Shown: positions 42,764 through 56,048 of the stretch, piece after piece
Layout: each line of letters begins with the position of its first letter
Position numbering within the stretch: position 1 is the stretch's first letter
Source of the DNA: Dolomedes plantarius
Taxonomy: Eukaryota > Arthropoda > Arachnida > Araneae > Dolomedidae
DNA: 64,000 nt
Assembly (NCBI GenBank): GCA_907164885.2
Contig: OU015493.1
Location: 52,701,496-52,765,495 of the forward strand
Reading direction: 5' to 3'
Made by a program: the position numbers and the translations under genes
Notes under the pieces: generated by a model
What the model was told of the DNA's origin: nothing
The model's input: the letters and a program-made list of their open reading frames with translations, nothing else
Databases searched by the model: none

Positions 42764-44514
42764 ACTGAGAAATTAGTGAAGATCAAGGGCATGAAATAAG
42801 CAGGGGTGGCGCGAAAACGCGAAACCAAACAGGAAATGCCTAAACAAAGAATGTGAATTTTGGGTATCGTTACAACGACTTTCTAGGAATCGACCAAAGC
42901 CTAATTTGGTAGGTGGTCAATTTTGAGAGGGAACAGTCGCAACTCTAGGCCCGTTTCCCGTGTCTAAAAGAGATCAGCGTCACCCACCCTAGCCTAGTGG
43001 CCCACATTGCGGGACTTCTGTGAAGTGCTGAAAAAATCCATTCAAACTGCCGCTCTCGGGGAAATTTTTTTTGAAAAGGTGATTGAAATTGGAGGCTGCT
43101 GTAAGCAGCATAGCAAAAAAAAAAAGCAAAAAAAAAAAAAAAGAAGAAATGAAAATTGAGCCTTGCTCCTCGGTGGATAACATACGATAACCAGTGACTA
43201 AGCTACAGTCGATAGGTCAGAATACCGTGGGATAAGACCAAATCTCCTGACTTACGTAGGTCACGTGCCACCTCTCACTCATTGTGGCAGAGTGTCACTT
43301 GTATACATTCGGCCCCCCAGCGAGAATCAACAAACCACTTGCAAATCCTTTTAAGCGAAGGTGCCCCCTCTCGGCTTTCCCGTTGGATATTGACTCGCCT
43401 TAATTTTTATCAATCCTGGATTTAGAGGAGAGATTAGCCTGGATTTCTGCATCTTAAAAAGTAATACTGACTCTTAAAAAGTAATGTTTTATCAACAAGC
43501 GGAGCTAATATTTCTTCATTCTGTGAGCAGTAACAAGAATTGACTGACTAAAATAGGTGTTAATCACAGACTAAGCGTAGAATCTGTTTACAATCTGACA
43601 TGCGTGCCTTTGAAGCATGTTAAATGTGAGAGTACCAACAATTTCAGTGCAGTGGTGCCATAACTCGGATTTTTCATGGATTTATTAAAAGATATTTGTA
43701 ATGCAGGGTCGATCTGCAAAAGATCAAGAACAAGCGGCGTATAGTGTGAATTCAGTTTTTTTAAACAATCGTCATTTGTTTCACTGTGTTTTCAGTCGTC
43801 ATTGTACTCAAAAAATAGAAAAAAATTAGTTGGCGTGTAAGGAATGTCATTGATCCTTGTTAGAGTGCTTGCAACTAATATTGTCAGCTCTGGTTCGGTT
43901 CTTATATCAGTGCTGAACAACGCAATAAATTCTAGGCGCTTGGGTTAGCGTGAACAAGTCTCATTTTTGTTAAGAGCTTTTAGTTAAGAGACGGTGATTG
44001 ACATAGGTAACAAAGACGCACACCAAGCTGAACAGGAAACACTTGGTAAAACTTTCACATAGCTAGAAAATAGTGCATATAGGCAACTTCTTTTGGGAGT
44101 TGAAAACCGGTGACCGTTGGTTAAAGTTTAACGCTGGAAAGAGAGATCAGACAGCCCGGGGGGGGGGAGAGGGAAAACAGGAATTTTTAGAGAGAACATT
44201 AAAAATGATTAAGCATTAATCGTGCCCCTGAAGACGTTAAATGTTTGTTAGAGTGAAATATGTTCCTCTACACTCTTAAAAGCTGTTAAAAAATTATCGA
44301 AATTCGGAATGCAGATGCCCCATCTTGTTAATACCTGATGGATATATTGCTGGATTGTCTGATGAAGTCTACGAAGACCAGACGAATGAAGACATAATTG
44401 AATACGCCCAAAGTAATAGTGATAGCAGTCTTCGAATATCGTAGACTTACACTGGTATTTGATGGTATGGCCAAGTTATGGAAAACATGGAAAAATGCTT
44501 TTATTTCTATCGAA
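42764..44514. other. Unassigned DNA
   Basis: No gene or transposon ends recognised. It holds an A-rich run near 43110-43150 and a poly-G run near 44160. Confidence 0.45.
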
Positions 44515-44516
44515 TA

Positions 44517-45671
44517 CACTGAAGAGCCAAAAAAACTGGTACATCTGCTTAATATCTTGCAGGGGCCCCCACGGAAAAGTACCGGAACACGACGTGGCAT
44601 GGACTCGACTAATGTCTGAAGGTATCCTGGAGGCAATTCACACCATGAATCCGGCAGGGCAGTACCCAAATCCATAGGAGTGCGAGGGGGTGGAGATGTC
44701 TTCTGAGCAGCACGTTTCAAGGCATCCCACATATGCTCAATAATGTTGATGTCCGGGGATTTAGGTGGACAATTGAAGTGTCTAAAGTCAGAAGAGGGAT
44801 CCTGGAGCTGCTCGATAGCAACTCTCGACATAGGGGGGGGGGGGGTCGCATTGTCCTGTTGGAATTGCCCAAGTCCATCGGAATGCACAATGGACATGAA
44901 TGGATGTAGAGGATCGGACAGGATTCTTATGTACCCATCACCTATCAAAGTCGTCTCTAGATGTATCAGGGGTACCAAATCACGCAACTGCACACGCCCC
45001 ATACTATCCCAGAGGCTCCACCAGCTTGAACAGTCCCCGGTTCACATGTACAGTCCATGGATTCATGAAGTTGTCTTCATACCCGTAGGCATCCATCCAC
45101 CCGATACAATTGGAAACGAGACTCATCAGACCAGGCAACGTGTTTCCAGTCATCAACAATCCAATGGAGGTGTTGGCGGGCCCAGGCAAAGCGTAAAGCT
45201 TTGTGCCGTACAGTCAACAATGGTACACAAGTGGGCCTGCGGCTCTGAAAGCCGATATCAATGAGGGTCCGTTGAACAGTTCGCACGCTTACACTTTTCG
45301 ATGCCCCGGCATTGAAATCCGCAGAAATTTGAAGAAGTGTTGCACGTCTATCTCCTTTAAGGATTCTCGTCAATTGTCGACGGTCCCGTTCATTCAAGGT
45401 CTTTTTTCGGCCGTACCGTTCTCGGAGATTTGATGTTTGATACCTGACATTCACGGTACACTCGTGAACGTGCGCCGACTATAACGCCCCGTTCAAAGTC
45501 AAATAAATCGCGATAACCTGCCACTGCAGCTTCAGGAACCGATCCAATAGCTTCGCCAGACACTTGTTGTCTTATATAGGCGCTACCAACCGTATCGCGT
45601 TATGCTGATTGGTTGCATATCTTCGTTATTTGCATACGCACGCCTGTACCAGTTATTTTGACTCTTCGTTG
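44517..45671 (-). mobile_element. Tc1-like transposon
   Basis: 1155 bp between TA dinucleotides (44515-44516, 45672-45673). The inverted ends share GAAGAG, CAAAA and AACTGGTACA in register. It carries a broken transposase gene. Confidence 0.88.
44560..45454 (-). pseudogene. Tc1-type transposase, frameshifted
   Basis: The N-terminal half at 45454-45077 has the end of the helix-turn-helix region and WSDESRFQLYRVDG with the first catalytic Asp. The C-terminal half is in another frame (45002-44560) with GQFQQDNATPPPP and NIIEHMWDALK for the second Asp and the Glu. The P4 stretch comes from a G11 run at 44831-44841, a second likely place for an indel. Confidence 0.88.
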
Positions 45672-45673
45672 TA

Positions 45674-46571
45674 TTTGAATAGAATCATGGATATGGGGTG
45701 GGGGGGGGCAGGGTAACGGTAAGGATCAGTCATGGTAATGAGACGACGTATAGTAACAGAAAGGTCTCCAGCCGTTGTTCGATTTTCGAACGCCATGGTA
45801 TGAACCAATCCAAGGACTTTTTAATGGCCGAATAATGTCCATTTCCATCTTTAATTCAATTCCTTTCAAGCTGCGATGAGAATATGTGCAACTAGATGCC
45901 TAGATTTAAAAAAATAAAAAAATAAAATAAAAATAAAATAAACAAATAAATAAAAATAAGAGCCATTTTTCTAGATGAGATGAAAATAGAAAGATTTGTG
46001 TTTGGCTTTGTATTTTGGTCAAGGGGAGAAGAATTGTAATTGAGAGTAATTCAGATAAAAGTTTATGATAAGGAGAATCAGGAGATAAAACAGTGGTGTC
46101 CGTGGACTGTGAAAGATTGCGGAAAGACTTAAAGATTTTAAATTCGTCGTACCATAGATTAGATAGTTATGGCAAACTTTAAACAGTGGGTTTAAATGGG
46201 TTAGGAAATTACCATCAGTACTGGCTCGGTCATATAGTCAATAATTAAAAGCCATGGAAAGTTTCGCTTATTCAGGGTAGTTATATCATACCTTAACTAT
46301 TTATTTGTGTACCCATTAGCGGTAAACAGACCGGATTGATCAGGTGTTTAAAAATACAGTGCAAAACGTTTAGGAACTACAAACACACCGGCTTTTGAAA
46401 TTTGAGTTTTGTTGAAGAATCGGCCACATGAAAATTCTATCTGTGTGGAAGTCTCAATTCATGGCCTCAGGCTTCCACTCAGTCATTTTCTTGACTGGTG
46501 GAAGGAGCAAGGTGATGTGGATTTTACATCTTTATCCTTGAACGATGTGATAATATAGTGTAGATCAGAAG
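45674..46571. other. Unassigned DNA
   Basis: Contains an (AAATA)n-type A-rich tract at about 45908-45957; nothing coding recognised. Confidence 0.5.
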
Positions 46572-49500
46572 TCTGTTTGTTGTTGTTGTTGACTTATTCC
46601 CCTTGGTCCAGCCGCAGGCTAGACCAAGTCCATGAGCTCAAAAGACTTCAGAAAATCATAAACTAAAAGAGGACTGGAATAAAGGTCAATTTTGTCCAGA
46701 CCAGCACAGTGCAAAATGTGATCGGGAGAAGTCTGAGCAGAGTTACACTTAGTGTACGTTAGATAGGTCTTCTGCCCAAGTTCAAAAGAGAGACACCTGA
46801 TGTGTCCACTTATGAGCCTACTTATGATGGACTGTATGGCTCTATCAGCCCTGATGGTAAGGGCACCACCAGGGGCCTGTCTATTAAACCAAGGGTGGGT
46901 CGGAGGGATATTCCATAGTCGCTGGTTTGAGGTTCTGATCTTAGAGCAAATCTCAGAGAAGGTCAAAAACCGATTTGAGATTGCGTCATCAGAAGCGCCT
47001 TTCTTGGCCAAAAGATCAGCATTTTCATTGCCAAAGAGGCCAATGTGAGAGGGTATCCATTTAATGAAGATTTTACGCCGATAAGAAAGTTGTTTAATTG
47101 TATTAAGTATAGAGACAGATGTCTTGTCGCCAACCTTATTCCACTTACGTAAGTGCTGTATGGTACTACGACTATTGGATAAGATCCAGATATTAGCGGA
47201 TAATGTTATAGACCCTATAGCGTTGAGTGCCTCCTCAATGGCAATTAGCTCAGATCTAAATACAGAGCAGAAATCTGGATTCTTGATCTTAAGTCAACTT
47301 GAAAAGTCAGGGGCCTTAATGAAGATTCCGCTACCACAAGAGCCGCGATCGTCTTTGCTGCTATCAGTATAAATCAGAATATCTGTGGCTGGGATTTGGT
47401 TAATGATTTCCAGAGCAAGTTGGCGTAGGTAATCAGGCAAGTTTTGCTTTTTGTTAGTATGAGTTCCAAGATCAGGCTGGAAATGTACTCCAGGAAAGCC
47501 CTCCAAGGGGTTAAAGATTGTTCTCAAGGAGTGTCTCTCAACATCCTGATTTAATAATTCCATCAAGTGAATACGAGAAAAAGGGCTGTCTCTTTTTAAT
47601 CTTTGTTTGTCCAATTACCGAGATAATTTGCTGTGCGGTTATAAACGTCAAAACTGTAAAGCTTGTTAAAATATTTAACCAGTAACACGTTTCTTATCAA
47701 CTTTAAAGGCTGGATATCGCATTCAAATAAAACCAAATCTGTGGGGCAGCTATGTCTCATGCCAGTAATAATGCGAGCAGCACTTGATTGCACTCTCTCC
47801 AGTTTTGGTAAGTTAGTGGCTGATGCACAGAAATAAATTTGAGAGCCATATTCCAAAATAGGTCTTACCAAGGAAGTATATGTTAATCAAAGGGTATTGA
47901 CATTTGCACCCCAGTCTCTTCCAGCTATATATTTCAAAAGGTCTCGTCTCTTTCTGGATTTATTAACCAGATAATCTATATGTCTGTTACTCAGGATTTC
48001 TGGATCCAAAGTGTATCCCAGATATTTTGGGTGTTTTTCATAGGGCAATGATTTGCCATCCATTGTGATATTGGGCTGATAGTTATATAAACGCCGGTTA
48101 GTCCTGAAGAAGCTAGTAATTGATTTTGATACATTAAAACTCAGTTTATGATTCTCAGCAAAACTCTGGACTTCAGAGACGGTGGGTTTAATATCAGATT
48201 CTATTTGGCCAACATAGGAGCTAGATTTCCAGAGGACAATATCATCGGCAAAAAGACCAACCTCGCACCTCTTGGAGACAACCCCTTCAATTCCCACGAT
48301 AAACAAGGAAAAAAGGAGGGCTCAACACTGAGCCTTGCGGGACACCCTGGCTCAGCATAAAAGTTTTAGATAAAGAATATCTAAATCTCACTCTGATCTC
48401 TCGATCTTTCATGAAGTCATAAATCCAGGAGAGGGCTCTGTCTTTTATACCAAAGGTGTTGAAAAGCTTAATAATTAAACCATTTCTCCAAACTTTGTAG
48501 AAGGCCTTTGTCAGGTCGAGAAAAACAGCAGTAGTATGATGTGATGGTTTAAGATTCTGAGAGTCACGGACTCTCTGTCCAAAGTATCAAATTTGATCCA
48601 CAATGGAAAGTCCCTTTCTAAAACCGCATTGTTCGGTTGGGAACAAGTTATTAGAATCAAGATAAAAAGTAAGCCTCTCCAAAATAAATTTTTTCATAAG
48701 TTTGCAAGAAAAATTTGTCAAAGCGATGGGTCTGTAACTTTCTGAAGAACTGGCTTTCTTGTTTGGTTTCCTAATAGGAATAATCAGGGCTTTTTCCAAT
48801 CGTGGGGAAGTCTTCCAAGTTTCCAAGACAGATTGAATATTTCTGGCAGGCTCTGCTTACCCCTATTGCTAAGTCTGGAAATCATCAGGCCATGGATGTT
48901 ATCAGGCCCGGGAGATTTATTTGCATCTAAAGTGCCCAAAGCAAGATTAAGTTCTTCCATTGTAAAACCATCTCTAAAAATAGGGTTACCACGCTCAGAG
49001 CTGCGGCATCCATGGACTATTTTCCTTGCACACGTATCTTTATCTTTATCTAGCAGAGTAAAATTTAGCTTATTTATCTTTCGATAGTAAGAACCCAGTA
49101 AATTGGCTGCAGCTTTGTTGTCTGTTAAGACCTGACCATTTTCATCTAAGATGATATTGCAGTCCTCCTGTTGTGGCTGCGCAGTGCTTAAGGATTTCAT
49201 AAGTTTCCAAAGCTTGGTATTTGGGGTATGAGCGTCTATAGATTTGCATAGTTCAGCCCATCTCTCTCTTTTGAGTAAAACAAACGTTCTTTTTATTTTT
49301 GCATTTACTTTGTTTAGGTTCGTTCTCAGGGTGGGATCATTTGACATTTTCATTTCCTGACGCAGCTGGTCCCTTTCCTTCAACAAAGGTTGAAGTATAG
49401 GAAATCTATGCATGAAAAAGGGAGTGAACCGCTTGTGATTACCCCTAGGGATAGCCTGACCAGCGGCTTTAGAAACAATTTTCTTGAAAGAGAGCCAAGT

Positions 49501-50830
49501 TGCATCAAGATCTTCAATAGACTTGTTTTCTGTGGGAGGTATTGAGAAAAGCCCTCATCTACTAGGTCTTTATATTTCTCCCAGTTGGCTTTTTTAAAAT
49601 TCCAATAGTTTTTCTTATTAAGCGTGGTCCTTTGTTTCCACTTAACTTCCACTAAAATTGGTAAATGGTCACTGCCAATATCTTGTAACACTGTCCACTT
49701 GCAGAAAGGGTAAATATCTGGACTAACAATAGACACGTCTAAAGCATCCGCAGTATTATAGCTGTAAGAGGAGTGGGTAGGTGAACCATCGTTGAGAATA
49801 AAATAAGCACTGTCATTTAACAAATCAAGTAACTCAGCTCCTCTACGATTGTCAACTACACTGCCCCAAGTGGAATGTTTGGCATTTAGGTCACCTAAAA
49901 GAATGTTGTTTTCATCGAACATGTCAAACAAATTAGTAGGTAAGCTTTTTTGGTTGGGAGGATGGTACATATTGAATATGTTTAGCTTCTTTCCCTTCGA
50001 ATTTAAATTTATGCACTGCATTTCTAAATCCGAGTCAATAAACGGTGGTGTACCAATTTGACGATAATTTACGTCTCTTATCTTTCTCTTATCGTAAGAA
50101 GTTTAAAAAAAGCTAGGCCACCGCCTCCCTTAACCTGTCTGTCAGAACGAAAAATGTGATAGCCCTTGCTTTTTAGCTCGACATGTTCTTTTAATTTTGT
50201 CTCTTAAAGCGATGACTTGGATCTCCAAAGTTTCTGCAAGATCCAATATGGCATCGAGTTTAATCCTTGTGGCATAGGTTGATAAACAGTTTATATTACA
50301 TTGCAGGATCTTTAATGATCGATATTTAGTTGGAGACTGTCGCATACTTTTCGAGGAGGGTCCTCTGCCTAAACCCCCAGCGCACCCCAGTTTAATCTGC
50401 GCGACGGGTGATGCAGCATGATCAATTGAAGAAGAAAAGCTCATGACAAAGGGAAAGGAGAAACAGCTTCTATAGATCAAAGATCCGGAGCATCGAAAGG
50501 CAGAAGTCTGATTTGGCTCCCGTACCTGCAAATCTTAACTGAGCATAGTGGAATGGCCTTCACGCCTTGGGTGACCCTACCAGGAGATTACTCTCCCGAC
50601 GTACTTCACCCATTCCGCCCAGTGCCACCCCCTCGCCACGTTGAGGCGATCTGCAGGATTTGAGGGGGTAAGAAGTCTGTACTAACTCTGATTCGGACAT
50701 TACACGGTTTGGTCAAATTTGAGCGCTTGGGGGAAGGGAACTCATATCCCCTTGTGAAAATTGGTGAAATTGTGGCGACCTTATCAACTTGTTGCAATAG
50801 CTTTAAGATCAACCGTTTCATCGATTACCG
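46572..50830 (-). mobile_element. Non-LTR retrotransposon of the RNase H-encoding I-like group
   Basis: A 4.2-kb element on the - strand encodes endonuclease, reverse transcriptase and RNase H in this order. Its 3' end carries GTCAACAACAACAACAAACA just before 46572, a simple-repeat tail typical of such elements. The 5' end is uncertain; a GC-rich leader reaches to roughly 50640-50830. No target duplication was found. RNase H after the reverse transcriptase argues against Jockey and R1 and for the I superfamily. Confidence 0.85.
46619..50531 (-). pseudogene. APE endonuclease / reverse transcriptase / RNase H gene, decayed
   Basis: Pieces in order: 50531-50142 (start of the endonuclease, LKILQCNINCLS), 50021-49380 (endonuclease with GDLNAKHSTWG and SDHLPI), 49413-48784 and 48826-48587 (reverse transcriptase, SYRPIALT and QCGFRKG), a frameshifted stretch with FLDLTKAFYKVW and QGVPQGSVLSP, 48306-47887 (catalytic FADDIVLW), 47871-47596, 47614-47294 and 47011-46619 (RNase H, from IYTDSSKDDRGSCGSG to WIPSHIGLFGNENAD). 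At least five frame changes or stops occur. In RNase H the residue expected to be Asp in the usual T-D-S-R block reads N in LSNSRS. Confidence 0.85.
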
Positions 50831-51924
50831 ATTGGGACGAGTATCGACAAAGTGAATAATATGGTGAGGTGAATTCGTCGATTTTATCCGCTGAAAAGGA
50901 TAACTGTGAGATTATTTTCACTTAATACTGCAGAATTCGCTAGTACATTGTGCGAGAATCACGAAAACCGAAGTAGCATGAGGCAATCACTTCTAAAATT
51001 AGTTCCAGCCAAAGAGCGCATACAGTTGGAGCTGGTCTCCTAATTTAAGAGCATGTGACAGTGTGTGAAATTTCAAGGACTCACAGCCCAAAAAAATCTT
51101 CTCGAAAAATTCAGTTATCGATATCAATGTGGAATATAATTTATTCTTCAGTGGGCAGTGGGAAAATTAAGTTTGACAGAGAATTTAGAATTTCGGATTC
51201 GACTGCAGTAACCACATACTTAAAACTTTGTGTCGTCCGAAGTTGTTATACAACAGTAAACTGTTTTTCTGACTGCGAGAAATTACTAAGAGAGAAAATT
51301 ATAAAATAGCAGTGTCTGATCGCGATTACATAAGATTCGCGTCAAGGGATTCTATTGAAGAGATGACTTAATTTTCAGAGAAAATAGTCATGGTGTATAC
51401 AACCATATTGAACACAAAATTAATATTAGTGGGAGCCAAAAGCTTGGTGAGAACATGAACTAGCGCACAAAATTTAATAAATGGAGATCTATGAGTGCGT
51501 GTATTTCTTTGTGGGCTACTATTAAGGTGTAGATTTTTGATAACTTCACGTAACCATAATTATCATTTGCCCATACACCATGATTTTTTCGGCTTCTTTA
51601 TTACGGAAGCACAATATAGGTGAGCCAACATTGCTTTCCACGAGTGAACAGCTAAGGCACATCCATACCATGGCCGGTGTTCGAGCCATGATACGAGCCG
51701 TGGAAGCTTGCAGCCCTAACCATTTTTTAATAGTGAGCTATATGCATGCAAAATAAGCGTTCATACACTGCCCTAAAAAATTAAGTCTAAAGTATTACGT
51801 CGTCCCGCCTTATCAGCATCCAACAATCGTAGTACCTGATGATTCTATCGTTCTTCGGGCGCGATGCAATCCCACCTCGCACGGAGTAGCGCAGATACGA
51901 GTTAGTTTAGGACTTTAGGGAGCT
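50831..51924. other. Unassigned DNA
   Basis: No recognisable gene. A frame at 51055-51309 has no known features. Confidence 0.45.
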
Positions 51925-52220
51925 ACAGGAGTTAACGCCACATGGCGAGATTCCAGGCCCCTATGTCCATTGTCACTCTTAGCCCGGGCCATCGCCTGGT
52001 TTCCAGCCGAGACTGCGTGGAAGTGGTGACAACCGAAGTTCTGAGGGTGCTACGGTGACTCCCTCAGCGGATACAACTCCACCAGGGGACTCACAGTTGC
52101 GCTCTCCGTTACCAGGCGTCGAGATCCTCACAACGGACCCCGATGCCCTGGGAGCAAGCCACACCAACCCAACTCCGGCCCTCGGCCGCCCTAAAAAAAT
52201 TAAAAATAAATAAATTTTGC
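51925..52220 (+). repeat. Putative retroposed GC-rich sequence with A-rich tail
   Basis: About 250 bp of GC-rich sequence (CAGCCGAGACTGCG to CTCGGCCGCCC) ends abruptly in an A-rich tail at about 52193-52215. This layout fits a SINE or a truncated LINE leader. GGCGTCGAGATCC near 52114 faintly recalls a polymerase III B box. No second copy in the window. Confidence 0.35.
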
Positions 52221-54078
52221 AGTTCCGCCATATGTTCCTGTCAGAAGTACGTTCCGTGATTTGATTCTCTCACATTTACTAAAAAATAAGGTCGCAATAA
52301 AGTCCATCTTTCCATCTCGAGTGACATGATTAAGATTAACACTTGGAACTGCACGTTATTTTAACGTAGGATCGTTCGTTCATAACGGTCCTCCGGAAAG
52401 CAAAATTTATGACGCTAAAACCGTCGTCGCGAGTTATAAATCAAGAGTGGCAGAGTAGATATATGTAACTTATTTTCTTACCATCGACCTATTCTGTATA
52501 GGGTTATCACTCATCCATCTCTTCGTATGTAGGAATTTTATTGTAAAAAAAAAAAAAGAAGTAAACAACGATAAGTAATCCAACGTTAATAACCCACGGT
52601 AGTTTCGTTAGAAGAGACTACCTGAAAACTTTTTTTATAAGGAGCAGATTTATCGATTAATTTGATTGTTTAATAATTTAATGTATGATGTAGTTGAGGG
52701 ATCGCCTTCCGTTAAATAGAACAATGACATCTTTACTGGCCTCCCCAAGAAGTTCAAACTCAATCCAAAAAAATTAAATGTGACTTCATTATGGGTCATT
52801 TGTATGCATTTCTTTGGAGAAGTCCGGCATATTTTTGCTCGTCACGAGAGGATGAGCAAGATGCTTTTTCGAACATGCTGCATCATACTGAACTTCCTAT
52901 TAAATGTCTTCGGGCAGTGCACGTTGGAATGTATTTTAGGAGATATATGTTACCTTAAGTCGAATGAGGGAGAATGACATTTTGCCCTTCATGAATTCAA
53001 ATTATTAATGTGTTTTTCAGGTTGCTATTCGGATCTAAATTCCCCTTGAAATTTTCCTGACGTACATCCCATAAAAATCTTTTTCTCCAACACGCATTTA
53101 AATATGCCACTTCACGTCGGCGTCGCTTACACTGGAAAAAGATAAATAAATTAAAAAAGTTTATAAATAAATACAGAGACATTCAGAAGAGTAGATCCAC
53201 CTCTGCGTAATGTAGTTCATCATAATATGGTGCTCTTTTATGAGAATATAGAGACAATTCATATCTGACGTAGAGTCAAGCATATAAACCATACTACGTT
53301 AAATAGAATATTCGCCCTCTAACACATAAGAAATTAAAAGATTTCTTTGCACCTTTCCCTCATTAAATACGATGAAAACTGACGATCAAGCATCATGGAT
53401 TCAGAATAAAACGATATGAGAGGCCGATATTACATATTAAAGTAACATTTTAAGACCAAATATTTTGCAGTGCTATATGATGCAAAAAAGTACTACGCCC
53501 TTCAAAAATTTACAAGCAAAAATTAATTCAAACCAAAACATAAAAAGTAAATATGCGTACTCTGTTATCAATTTAAAAAAAATTATTTGGTGCTTTAATG
53601 GCCATCCCCTTTCAGTAATGTTTCACAGGAAATTCGCCAATACAATTTGAATAATTTAAATACAATCTCTTCGATGTAGGAAATGACATCTTTTTCTCTC
53701 ATGATACTCTTGAATCATAATACGCCTACTGACATATGGATACTACAATACGTAAACGGTGTTTCTACACTATGTAATAAATTTCAAAGCCCCTTATTTT
53801 CCTAAGCCTATCTCTTTCAGGGATGATCAGATTTTTTTAACTGTTGTTCGCTCTAATTCTCAAACCCCATGATTGTTTTGGCTCTTCTTTCGATTTCGAG
53901 ATGTGAATTTTTGATGAATTACCAAAATACTTCCGTTCTATGGTATTTAGAAAAAAAAACATGGTAGCCACAGTTTTTTGTCCCCTGCGCATGACAGTGA
54001 CGTCAGACTTTGGTAACCTACTTGGGATAAATTCCTCTAGGTTGAGAATTTGATCCTGTAATTCAAGAGTAAAGGACA
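52221..54078. other. Unassigned AT-rich DNA
   Basis: No gene or mobile-element end recognised. Confidence 0.45.
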
Positions 54079-54128
54079 GGATAATACATCAATTATCGCT
54101 CGACCAAGCGATAATTGATGTATTATCC
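54079..54128. repeat. Perfect 22-bp hairpin
   Basis: Arms 54079-54100 and 54107-54128 are exact reverse complements with a 6-base loop CGACCA. The outer ends read GGATAATACATC and GATGTATTATCC. Confidence 0.9.
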
Positions 54129-54539
54129 CCAACAAAATATAGACGGACGCGGTAAAATACAGAAATCGCACCCCCCCTCCCTCCCCCAACAAAAGTATAA
54201 GACGGTTTAACGGTAAGCTGGCTTTTACATCAGAAACTTAAGTAAGTGAGAAAATCGAATCTACAAATGCTATAAAAAGTATTGAAATATTTGTTCTGAT
54301 GATTTCATCACCTGGTGAAGATTAGAATGATAATGAACTTAGCACTTGCAACGTTAGCAAAAGAATTTGTAGACAGCTCTCCAATAACTTCACTAAAAGT
54401 CAACTTGACTTAAAAGAATAGTTTGAAAAATAGAATTAAGTAATTGAACTTTATCTAAAGAAATTTTCAAAGGGGATTCTAACTAATGTGAAAGCAATGT
54501 TTGACACAAAATTTAATTACTTAGATTGAAGTTTTAGCT

Positions 54540-54794
54540 AAAATTAAACGCCAGTTCAGAGCTCTTGAGAATGTTACGCAAGAAAACAGAGAAGAATTTT
54601 TAAAGACTATAATACTCTTATTAAGAGAAGGGCAGAACAGTTCTCAGTTCAACCTAGAAAAGGAAGCAAATAATTCTTGTCTGTCCAGCTTATTGAAAGT
54701 GTGTAGAAAGTGGGATCCTGCTGATTTTAAAAATTCCAGTTCTTACGTGGATTGCTGCGATAAACAGGAAGGTATAATAAATTCAAATTAAATG
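54540..54794 (+). other. Open frame of about 85 codons without ATG, unknown
   Basis: The frame reads KIKRQFRALENVTQENREEF and continues helical and charged to a Cys-rich end (YVDCCDKQEG) and TAA. It could be a decayed retroelement gag segment, but similarity is too weak to assign. A short Cys/His-containing frame (CFNRGRCTHNH) follows at about 54791. Confidence 0.25.
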
Positions 54795-55204
54795 CATTTA
54801 CAATGTTTCAACCGTGGCAGGTGTACACACAACCATACACGGGTACATGTTTTAGGCGAGAAGTCACATGACAATAAAGACAGTTTCGTAGCAGTAAGTC
54901 GATATACATCAGTCCCTATAAAAGAAAGCCGATAAATTTAAAGAAGAGAGGTGTAGTTTAAAAGACTAAGAACTAAGTCATATGTCATATTACAAAATTG
55001 TAGAAGAAAATCATAGCATCTTATGCATGTGGAAAATCATATATGTGATTTTTATTTGTCCATAAGAGCCTCTTAATGATCAGACTTGTGACAGATAAGC
55101 TTATGTCAGAATACGTTTTTCTTCGCAGTGAAACCATCGAGTACTACAGAAGTACTTCTATTCAATCTCTGTTACTTACTTACACACACACACACATATA
55201 TATA

Positions 55205-55403
55205 TAACTTCTCTATGGCGGCCAGTAATGGTTCCGTAGAAAAGTGGCCGTTTTGAGGGGTGACCATTGAAAAAAGGTTCCCAAACATTGACTCTGTGGG
55301 GTCTTTAATCGGTTCTGAACAAAATATGGCCGTTTAGAGGGGTGGCTGATTTTAGTTTCACTGTATATATAAAAAATAAACAAACAAACAAACACACACA
55401 CAT

Positions 55404-55461
<58 letters not shown>
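55205..55461 (+). repeat. Interspersed repeat ending in (CA)n(TA)n, copy 1
   Basis: The body 55205-55370 (GTGGCCGTTTTGAGGGG, CTCTGTGGGGTCTTTAATCGG, AAAATATGGCCGTTT) shares its order of motifs with 57930-58050, and both run into CA repeats and then TA repeats. Here the tract is 55391-55461. Confidence 0.65.
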
Positions 55462-55464
<3 letters not shown>

Positions 55465-55897
55465 GTATGTAGATGGTTGGGTGTATGGCTCCAAAAGCAA
55501 AAAAGGAAAAGCATATATAAAACTATTAAAAAGATATGCGCGGAAAAATGATGTAAGCAAAAATTCCTTTTTTAAAGTAAGTTGTCAAACAATTGTGGCT
55601 ATCTCTTACATCAGACGAAACTTTATTTAGAGGAGATAAAACTGACCTCCAAAAATGCGTAAACATTTAGTGCATAAAATTGAATCTACATGAAATACAG
55701 TATATAGGAGAACCTATTGTACCTTGGACCGGATGTACCTTAGTCCTAGGCCGTCACCACCTCTACCTGTTTACTTTTTTTTCTATAGCTTATTTTCCTT
55801 AAATGTAAGTGGTAAGCGTTATTTATGTATGTACCACTAGAGCTCTTTAATGTGCCAAGTATGAAAATCTTCTCATTACAGTCTAAATGTTAGCCGT

Positions 55898-56048
55898 CAG
55901 TGGCGCATCCAGGATTTAATCTTGGAGGGGGGCCGAGTTGAAGGGATAAAAATATTTATAATGCAAATTCAGTATTCATAATGCAATTTATATTTCTTTG
56001 AGGGGGAGGGGGCAGGGCCCTTTGACCCACCCCCTGGGTGCGCCACTG
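55898..56048. mobile_element. 151-bp hAT-type MITE with perfect 8-bp target duplication
   Basis: TTAGCCGT flanks it at 55890-55897 and 56049-56056. The ends CAGTGGCGCATCCAGG and CCTGGGTGCGCCACTG are nearly exact inverted repeats. The termini resemble those of the 178-bp MITE in Hakai intron 1. Confidence 0.9.

Noticed and set aside
44398..45433. Several + strand frames across the Tc1-like element at 44.5-45.7 kb
   Set aside because: They are antisense shadows of the transposase, whose DESRF and QQDNA motifs are on the - strand.
55391..55461. Possible CRISPR-like or tandem array
   Set aside because: It is a plain CA/TA microsatellite with no spacers; the genome is eukaryotic.
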